Source of the DNA: JBAVEL01 sp049587715
Lineage (GTDB): Bacteria; Bacteroidota; Ignavibacteria; UBA10030; UBA6906
Assembly (NCBI GenBank): GCA_049587715.1
Contig: JBAVEL010000093.1
Location: 1-26,886 of the forward strand
DNA: 26,886 nt
Reading direction: 5' to 3'
Shown here: piece after piece, positions 21,701-26,886 of the stretch
Numbering within the stretch: the first letter of the stretch is position 1
Layout of the letters: each line of letters starts with the position of its first letter
The notes under the pieces: generated by a model
Seen by the model: the letters and a program-made list of their open reading frames with translations, nothing else
Told to the model about the DNA's origin: nothing
Database searches by the model: none
Position numbers and translations under genes: made by a program

Positions 21701-22983
21701 GGGGTCCTCCCTTCGGGCGGAGCACCTTCCATCAGCCGCCCATCCCGTGAGATCAGGAATTCCCTCCGTCCCTCCCCCATGTCCACGGGTTCCTGGCTCC
21801 GGCCGTCGTAGAAGACGAGGCGGAGGGCGTCGCGCCCGAACCGGAGCTGCGCGAACCCCGACACGGAAATCCCGCGGGCCGCCGGAGCCCGCTGTGCCGA
21901 CGTATACTCGGAGGGAGGCCTGGGAAACATCACACGGGTGGGCCTGGAGCCCGCTCCCGAGAGGACGTGCACCTTCGGGCAGCCGGAGCAGTCGGCGTCG
22001 CGGTCGGGGTAGTACAGGAGCTGCATGCTGTGATCATGCCCGGCCAGGAGAATCTGCACCGGAACGCCCGCCTCCCGGATGGCTCCCTTGACCCGGGCGG
22101 CGTAGCGGACGTACTTCTCCGCACAGGGGTCCTCGGGATCGATGAAGTTCCGCGCCCACGACACCGCATCCGAGTCCCGATCGCACCGCGGCACGTATCC
22201 CACCTCGGACCTCTCATCATCCCACACCGAGAACCCGCCGTGTTCTCCCACCGTGTAGAACGGGTGATGCATGCAGAGGACCCGCCAGAGGAGCCCGCGC
22301 CGTGCGGCTCCCGCACGGAGAAGACGCTGCAGGCTGTCCAGGGGCTCCTCCCACGTCCGGTCGGGAGTGCGGAGGGGAAGGGCCGAGTCCACGAAAATGA
22401 ACTGGACGCTGTCGGGTGAACCGGCGGAGAGGGGGAGGGTGGTTTCCCCGGGAAACCGATCATGGTACGTCCACCATCCGATCTCCCGCGCCCGTGCGTT
22501 TCCCCTCTCCGCCAGGCCGATCGGACCTTCGGCAATCTTCACCAGACCGAAGAGAACCGAGGCTTCGATGGCATGCCGGGCGTAGTACTCATGGTTTCCC
22601 GGCACGGCATGCACCCGGGACCGGCCCAGATCTTCCATGGGGACCCGGAAGGGCCCCAGAATCCTGCGGACCGTCCCGCCCACATCATCCGCCGGGACGT
22701 TCAGGCCTGTTTCGTAGAAGTTGTCCCCCAGAAAGATGAGGGCATCCACAGGACCGCCGTCATGCCTGCCGCTGTGCATGGCGGCCAGCAGAGCGGCGTT
22801 CGCCCTGAGCGCGGCGTTCGCCTCGCCCGCGTCGCCGATGGCCACGACCGTGAGGGGAGGCTCTCCCCCTCCACGCTCCGGACCCGGGGGGACTCCGTGG
22901 GCACAGCCCTGCACCAGGGCCGCTGCAAGCAGCAGGCGGACAGGGGGTGAAAGGGGATGCGCCCGGCTTTTCCGGGTGTGCAT
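21697..22983 (-). CDS. Purple-acid-phosphatase-like metallophosphoesterase lipoprotein
   Basis: 428-residue calcineurin-type phosphoesterase. The signal peptide ends in ALVQGC, giving lipidated Cys27 (Gln at the -2 position is unusual but permitted). Metal-site motifs occur in order: GDAGE (50-54), GDNFYETG (86-93), GNHEYY (129-134), MHHPFY (His239/His240) and GHDHS (315-319). The GDNFY form is typical of purple acid phosphatases. An insertion around 260-290 and a CxxC pair (Cys332, Cys335) are less usual. It probably faces the periplasm; the substrate is unknown. ATG 22983 has GGAG 6 bases upstream; a GTG at 23043 is the longer alternative. It has its own promoter and is followed by the DUF2461 gene. 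Confidence 0.87.
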   Translation of the reverse strand: MHTRKSRAHPLSPPVRLLLAAALVQGCAHGVPPGPERGGGEPPLTVVAIGDAGEANAALRANAALLAAMHSGRHDGGPVDALIFLGDNFYETGLNVPADDVGGTVRRILGPFRVPMEDLGRSRVHAVPGNHEYYARHAIEASVLFGLVKIAEGPIGLAERGNARAREIGWWTYHDRFPGETTLPLSAGSPDSVQFIFVDSALPLRTPDRTWEEPLDSLQRLLRAGAARRGLLWRVLCMHHPFYTVGEHGGFSVWDDERSEVGYVPRCDRDSDAVSWARNFIDPEDPCAEKYVRYAARVKGAIREAGVPVQILLAGHDHSMQLLYYPDRDADCSGCPKVHVLSGAGSRPTRVMFPRPPSEYTSAQRAPAARGISVSGFAQLRFGRDALRLVFYDGRSQEPVDMGEGRREFLISRDGRLMEGAPPEGRTP

Positions 22984-23066
22984 ACGGCTCTCCACGAAGG
23001 GCCTCCGGTTGCGTTGGGGTGCGGCCGAGCCCCTCCCCTTCACGGGGGGGGCCGAGGATCATCCTG

Positions 23067-23095
23067 AAGATACGCGGGAAAAGCGTAGGGAGCAA
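23067..23095 (-). promoter_or_regulatory. Promoter of the metallophosphatase-DUF2461-PEBP group
   Basis: Minus-strand -35 TTGCTC (23095-23090) and -10 TATCTT (23072-23067) with a 17-bp spacer, about 84 bases before the ATG at 22983. The leader between them is G/C-rich and shows no further gene. Confidence 0.55.
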
Positions 23096-23122
23096 TGGGG
23101 ACCCGGGCGGGGCATGGGGAGT

Positions 23123-23148
23123 CCGGCGCCGGCGGGACGCCGCGCCGG
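23123..23148 (-). terminator. GC-rich hairpin downstream of the ABC export operon
   Basis: CCGGCGC-GGCG pairs with CGCC-GCGCCGG, about 11 bp with one bulged base and a 3-base loop. It lies between the permease stop (23186) and the next promoter. There is no T-tract, so intrinsic termination is doubtful, and it could simply reflect base composition. Confidence 0.3.
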
Positions 23149-23185
23149 TGACGGCGGGATCCTCAGAGCCCGGCGAGGCCCCCTC

Positions 23186-24316
23186 TCAGCTCAGCCTCTT
23201 CCGGAATCTCTTCACGCTCAGCAGAAAGATGCAGGACCCGAGGCCGAACAAAGCCAGTGCCTGCGGCCAGAGCTCGGCGAGACCGGATCCCTTCAGGAAG
23301 ATGCCGCGAACGATCTCCAGGTAATAGCGGAGGGGGATGGCGTAGGTCAGCCACTGGATCAGGGGAGGCATGTTCGCAATGGGGAACGTGAACCCCGAGA
23401 GGAAGAGGAAGGGCATGAAGAAGAAGAACTGGGCGATCAGCATGGCCTGCTGCTGGGATCGGGCGATGGTGGAGATGAACAAACCCAGTCCGAGCGTCGT
23501 CAGGATGAAGACCCCGCTCAGAAGTGCGAGGATCCAGAGGCTCCCCACCAGGGGGACGTCGAACCAGAAACGGGCCAGTCCGAGGACGATCAGCGTATCC
23601 GCGGCTCCGATCGCCACAAAGGGAATCAGCTTCCCAAGAATCAGCTCCAGCGGTCTGAGGGGCGTCACCATGAGCTGTTCCAGGGTCCCCTTCTCTTTTT
23701 CCTTCACGATGGCCAGAGAGGTCAGCGTCATGGTAATGATGAGGAGAACGAGCGCCACCACGCCGGGGACCATGAAGTGGGAGCTGCGCAGATCCGGATT
23801 GAACCAGATGCGCGGCTGGGGGATGATCCGGCCTGCGCGCGCGGAGCCCGGCAGGGCCTCCCGGAGAAGCTCTTCGGCATAGGCACCGCTGACCTGGGCC
23901 GCGTAGGCCATCAGCAAAGCCGCCGTGTTTGCATCCGTCCCATCCAGCAGAATCTGCACCTCCGGGGTCCGGCGGGCAAGCATGTCCCGGGCGAAGCCGC
24001 GGGGAATCACCAGTGCCAGGGATGCCCGCGCATCATCCAGAAAGGCATCCACCTCCCCCAGATCGCGCGCGGATCCGCCGTGCAGGAAGTAGCGGGTGCT
24101 GGTGAACCGGCGCACGAAATCCCTGCTCTCGGCCGTATGGTCCAGATCGCATACCACCACGGCGCTGTTCCGGATATCGGTCGTGGCCGCGTAGCCCAGG
24201 AGAAGCACCTGCAGAACGGGCGCCAGCAGCGAGACCACCAGCATCCTCCGGTCCCGCCGGATCTGTGCGAACTCCTTCCGGATCATCTGCGCTATGACGG
24301 ACACGCTGCCCCGCAC
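23186..24316 (-). CDS. ABC-2 type exporter permease (YbhR/YhhJ-like), distal copy
   Basis: 376-residue ABC-2 permease. One membrane helix lies at about 25-45 (after the basic 'RKEFAQIRRDRR' entry). A periplasmic domain of about 130 residues follows, with 'ILLDGTDANTAALL' and 'RIWFNPDLRSSHFMVPG', and then five C-terminal helices. The cytoplasmic coupling segment 'IVKEKEKGTLEQLMVTPLRPLELILGK' (about 202-228, given in parts) is the hallmark of this class. Together with its upstream paralogue and the ATPase it should form a heterodimeric exporter like YbhFSR, using the TolC-type protein for passage through the outer membrane. The GTG start at 24316 follows GAGG at a short distance and is 7 bases after the preceding stop. 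The exported substrate is not evident. Confidence 0.92.
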   Translation of the reverse strand: MRGSVSVIAQMIRKEFAQIRRDRRMLVVSLLAPVLQVLLLGYAATTDIRNSAVVVCDLDHTAESRDFVRRFTSTRYFLHGGSARDLGEVDAFLDDARASLALVIPRGFARDMLARRTPEVQILLDGTDANTAALLMAYAAQVSGAYAEELLREALPGSARAGRIIPQPRIWFNPDLRSSHFMVPGVVALVLLIITMTLTSLAIVKEKEKGTLEQLMVTPLRPLELILGKLIPFVAIGAADTLIVLGLARFWFDVPLVGSLWILALLSGVFILTTLGLGLFISTIARSQQQAMLIAQFFFFMPFLFLSGFTFPIANMPPLIQWLTYAIPLRYYLEIVRGIFLKGSGLAELWPQALALFGLGSCIFLLSVKRFRKRLS

Positions 24317-24323
24317 GGTCCCC

Positions 24324-25460
24324 TCAGGTGTTGTGTCTCTTCATCCGCCACGCACTCGCCGTCAGCATCACCGCCGCAAACACCAGCATGAAGACAAACT
24401 GCTCCCACAGGGAGGCGATGCCCACTCCTTTCTGCATCACACCGCGCACGACGATGAGAAAGAACTTGTTCACGGCCAGGTTCGAGAGCGCCTGCAGGAC
24501 CGGCGGCATGCTGGCCACCGGAAACACGAATCCGGACAGCAGAAAGGAAGGGAGCAGAGAGCTGAACACCGATATCATGAACGCGACCTGCTGGGACCCG
24601 GTCACGGTGGAGATCAACAGGCCCTGCCCCAGCGCGCCGAGAATGATCGTGAGAAAGGCGGCGTACAGGATGAGGAGACTCCCCTTGACCTGCACGCCGA
24701 ACAGCAGGTACCCCAGGACCAGGATCCCCGTTGCCGCAACCAGACTGATGCCCATGTACGGGATTGTCTTCCCCAGGATGATGTGGGCGGGCCGCAGGGG
24801 CGAGACGACCAGTTGTTCCATGGTTCCGCGCTCCTTCTCCCGCACGACGGTCAGCGACGTGGACACGACCGCCGTCAGCACGAGGATGAAGCCGATCAGA
24901 CCCGGGATGAGGAACTGCGAAGAGAGCAAATCGGGATTGTACCACACGCGGGGCCGGACCTCCAGGGGAACGGGAATACGCCTGCCGGACCGTTCCGCCC
25001 GCACGGTTGCAAGCCGCACGGTATAGTCCGCGGTGGCCCGGACCAGGAAGGCGGATGCCTGTCCGGCGCTGTTGGCGTCCGACCCGTCCAGCAGAATCTG
25101 GAGTGTGACATCCCTTCCGGCGGCCGGAGCGGAGGCAAAATCGACCGGAAGCACGAGGGCGCAGCGGACTCTCCCCCGCACCAGGAGATCCTCCACATCC
25201 CGGTAGGAACCGGCGTCGATCAGGTAGTCCACGTACTCCGTGTTCCGGAAGCGTTCCAGGTAGCGCCGGCTCTCGGGGGTCCTGCTCAGATCCAGCACGG
25301 CCAGCGGCACGTGTTTGACGTCAAAGTCCAGGGCATACCCGGCCATGATGATCAGGACCGAGGGAAGGACAAGGAGCATTCCAAGCGACGTGGGATCGCG
25401 ACGGATCTGGCGGAATTCCTTCCGGACCATCGGTGTGACCATACGGAAGAACTCAACCAC
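24324..25460 (-). CDS. ABC-2 type exporter permease (YbhS-like), proximal copy
   Basis: 378-residue paralogue of the following permease with the same plan: N-terminal 'RKEFRQIRRDPTSLGMLL' entry and a membrane helix, a periplasmic domain with 'ILLDGSDANSAGQA' and 'RVWYNPDLLSSQFLIPG', the coupling segment 'VVREKERGTMEQLVVSPLRP', then five helices. The two differ at many positions, so the duplication is old and a heterodimer is likely. The start is GTG 25460, overlapping the ATPase stop by 8 bases, with GAGG 8 bases upstream. Family members (YbhS, YhhJ) export small hydrophobic compounds; nothing here shows the substrate. Confidence 0.92.
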   Translation of the reverse strand: MVEFFRMVTPMVRKEFRQIRRDPTSLGMLLVLPSVLIIMAGYALDFDVKHVPLAVLDLSRTPESRRYLERFRNTEYVDYLIDAGSYRDVEDLLVRGRVRCALVLPVDFASAPAAGRDVTLQILLDGSDANSAGQASAFLVRATADYTVRLATVRAERSGRRIPVPLEVRPRVWYNPDLLSSQFLIPGLIGFILVLTAVVSTSLTVVREKERGTMEQLVVSPLRPAHIILGKTIPYMGISLVAATGILVLGYLLFGVQVKGSLLILYAAFLTIILGALGQGLLISTVTGSQQVAFMISVFSSLLPSFLLSGFVFPVASMPPVLQALSNLAVNKFFLIVVRGVMQKGVGIASLWEQFVFMLVFAAVMLTASAWRMKRHNT

Positions 25461-26424
25461 GGCGGGGCCTCACGGCTTCTCCCGGCGCACGCGGGCCGCC
25501 TTCCCCCTCCAGGAGGTAGAGGAACACATCCTCCAGCGAAGGCTCGATCCTCTCCACTCCGGCCAGAGGGATTCCCAGCCGCCCCAGGACCTCCTCCACG
25601 GCCCGCCGCCCCGCCGCCTCCTCCTCCACCATCACATGAAGAGAAATACCAAAGAGGGAGGTCTCCCGGGCCCACGGCTCCGACCGGAGGGCTTCCATCG
25701 CCCGCACAGCGTCGCCGCACCGGACTTCCAGGATGGGGTGGCGGATATGCCGCGCCTTCAACTCGGACGGGCTCCCGCCGGCGATGATGCGGCCGGCGTT
25801 GATGAGAATGATGCGGTTGCAGTACTCCGCCTCATCCAGGAAATGCGTGGTCACCAGAACGGACACCCCCTGCCCTGCGAGTTCCTGGATCAGGTCCCAG
25901 AAGGCGCGCCGGGCGATGGGATCCACCCCGCCCGTGGGTTCGTCCAGAAAGAGGATGGGTGGCGCGTGGAGTACTGCACAACCGAGTGCAAGACGCTGCT
26001 TCCATCCCCCGGCCAGAATTCCGGCCAGGCTCTTCTCCCGCCCCTCCAGACCGGCCATTCCCAGAACCCACTCCATCCGCTCCCTGATCCGGGAGGAGGA
26101 AAGGCCGTACACTCCTCCAAAGAACCGGATGTTCTCTTCCACCGTCAGGTCATCGTAGAGGGAGAACCGCTGGGACATGTAGCCGATGGTCCGCTTGACC
26201 GCTTCGGTCTGGGAATTGATATCGTATCCCCCCACCCGGGCGGTGCCCGACGTCGGCTGGAGGAGACCGCAGAGCATCCGGATCGTCGTGGATTTCCCGG
26301 CCCCGTTCGCCCCCAGGAATCCGAAGATCTCCCCCGCCCCGACCGAGAAGCTGACGGCATCCACTGCCGTGAAGTCCCCGAACTTCCTCGTCAGGTCGCG
26401 GACCCGGATGGCCTCCCCTGTCAC
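25453..26424 (-). CDS. ABC exporter ATP-binding protein (YbhF-like, single ATPase domain)
   Basis: 323-residue ATPase. Walker A GANGAGKST lies at 38-46, Q-loop Gln85, signature LAGGW at 137-141 (the LxGGWKQRLALG form typical of the YbhF/DrrA-type export class), Walker B ILFLDEP at 157-163 and H-loop His194. A C-terminal extension of about 85 residues, after about 235, ends in 'PSLEDVFLYLLEG', as in drug-resistance ATPases. Unlike E. coli YbhF it has one ATPase domain, not two fused. The GTG start at 26424 overlaps the TolC-family stop as GTGA, and the 3' end overlaps the first permease by 8 bases, so the operon is tightly coupled. Confidence 0.93.
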   Translation of the reverse strand: MTGEAIRVRDLTRKFGDFTAVDAVSFSVGAGEIFGFLGANGAGKSTTIRMLCGLLQPTSGTARVGGYDINSQTEAVKRTIGYMSQRFSLYDDLTVEENIRFFGGVYGLSSSRIRERMEWVLGMAGLEGREKSLAGILAGGWKQRLALGCAVLHAPPILFLDEPTGGVDPIARRAFWDLIQELAGQGVSVLVTTHFLDEAEYCNRIILINAGRIIAGGSPSELKARHIRHPILEVRCGDAVRAMEALRSEPWARETSLFGISLHVMVEEEAAGRRAVEEVLGRLGIPLAGVERIEPSLEDVFLYLLEGEGGPRAPGEAVRPRRG

Positions 26425-26886
26425 GGGAGCTCCTCCCCCAGGGCCCTCCGGAGCCGGGCGCGCGCGGTGGCTCTCTCCACCAGCGCGGCACTCAGACCCA
26501 GCCGCGCCTGGAGCAGGGATGTCTCCGCATCCAGCAGCTCGGTGGATGTGGCCATCCCGTTCCTGTATTGCCCTGCCGCCATGCGCAACTGCTCCTCAGC
26601 CAGGTCCAGGGCAACGCGTGCCGAGGAGATCTTCCCGGACGATTGCTCCACGGCAAACGCCTGGCGCCGCACATCCAGAATCGCCAGCTCTTCCGCCTGA
26701 TGGACGAGCGCCTCGCTCTGCCGGACCAGCGCGTCGGCATACTCCACCTGATCCGAGACGGCTCCCCAGTTCCAGAGGTCCATCTGGCACACCACCCCCG
26801 CCTCCCACGTACCCCGGAAAGCATCCAGGGCGGGGAGTATCCGGGGGTTCGGCCGGGCATAGGTGTACGTCCCCGCAACAGAGACC
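26421..26886 (-). CDS. TolC-family outer-membrane efflux protein, C-terminal part (truncated by window edge)
   Basis: The frame is open from the window edge to the stop at 26421 and encodes about 155 residues. It begins with a strand-like segment (TYTYARPNPRI, then a Trp/Gly-rich MDLWNWGAV), then a long amphipathic helix rich in Ala, Gln and Glu with regular heptads ('EQLRMAAGQYRNGMATSTELLDAE' in parts, 'SLLQARLGLSAALVERATARARLRRALG'). The Y-x-N-G-x-x-x-x-x-E-L-L-D pattern is the standard C-terminal signature of TolC/OEP proteins. The true start lies beyond the window, so internal GTG codons should not be taken as a start. It would supply the outer-membrane duct for the ABC exporter encoded next; an HlyD-type adaptor, if any, lies further upstream. 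Confidence 0.85.
   Translation of the reverse strand, partial: VSVAGTYTYARPNPRILPALDAFRGTWEAGVVCQMDLWNWGAVSDQVEYADALVRQSEALVHQAEELAILDVRRQAFAVEQSSGKISSARVALDLAEEQLRMAAGQYRNGMATSTELLDAETSLLQARLGLSAALVERATARARLRRALGEELP

Noticed and set aside
22721..24391. 556-codon plus-strand frame opposite the metallophosphatase and permease
   Set aside because: It crosses a promoter and two genes on the other strand and is rich in Gln/His/Glu without domains.
24294..25787. 497-codon plus-strand frame opposite the permease and ATPase
   Set aside because: Low-complexity Asp/His/Gln composition with a poly-Pro end. Both opposite genes are clear ABC components.
1..26886. CRISPR array, tRNA/rRNA genes, insertion sequences, phage or defence genes
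   Set aside because: No regularly spaced repeats, no tRNA cloverleaf with a CCA-type end, no transposase or integrase motifs were seen on either strand by eye.

Overview
The window is strongly GC-rich, densely packed bacterial chromosome. Almost every gene is recognisable as housekeeping or cell-envelope material. The organism makes lipopolysaccharide (Kdo synthesis plus Lpt transport). It also has the MEP isoprenoid pathway (IspE), a TonB-receptor-like barrel, a TolC-type protein and outer-envelope lipoproteins, so it is diderm. The DUF2723 membrane protein, the lipid-anchored LptC, the very long LptA-like protein and the Aquifex-like metal-type KdsA suggest a deep diderm lineage, perhaps in the FCB (Fibrobacterota-Chlorobiota-Bacteroidota) superphylum or a related candidate phylum. 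No marker here fixes the phylum, and that placement is inference.

Layout: fmdB (+, 44-322) faces a minus-strand operon read from 5275 down to 345: kdsA-kdsC-kdsD-lptC-lptA-lptB. It covers three of the four Kdo-synthesis steps (kdsB is absent) followed by the periplasmic and ATPase parts of LPS export. Most junctions are 1-4 base start/stop overlaps. A divergent promoter region (5276-5580) separates it from a plus-strand operon, ispE - TonB-receptor-like - LOG-like - DinB-like (5581-9476), again with overlapping junctions. A minus-strand block follows: a GT4 glycosyltransferase and a DUF2723 GT-C-like membrane protein with their own promoter (to 13375), then lepA-lepB-lepB2-hemW (18226 down to 13576).

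A second divergent promoter pair (18227-18403) drives lepA to the left and, to the right, a HAD phosphatase overlapping an LhgO-like FAD oxidase. Next comes a minus-strand group: a purple-acid-phosphatase-like lipoprotein, a DUF2461 protein and a PEBP protein (22983 down to 20445). The right end is a minus-strand ABC-2 export operon: TolC-family protein (cut by the window edge), an ATPase and two paralogous permeases.

Five sigma70-like promoters with clean 16-17 bp spacers were read by eye in the intergenic gaps. The most notable unexplained structure is a stem-loop that would bury both the Shine-Dalgarno sequence and the ATG of kdsA. Second is a terminator-like hairpin in the lepA leader. 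I saw no tRNA, rRNA, CRISPR array, insertion sequence, phage gene or defence system. I did not find a convincing novel multi-gene system; the points worth checking are regulatory structures, gene couplings and protein architecture variants.
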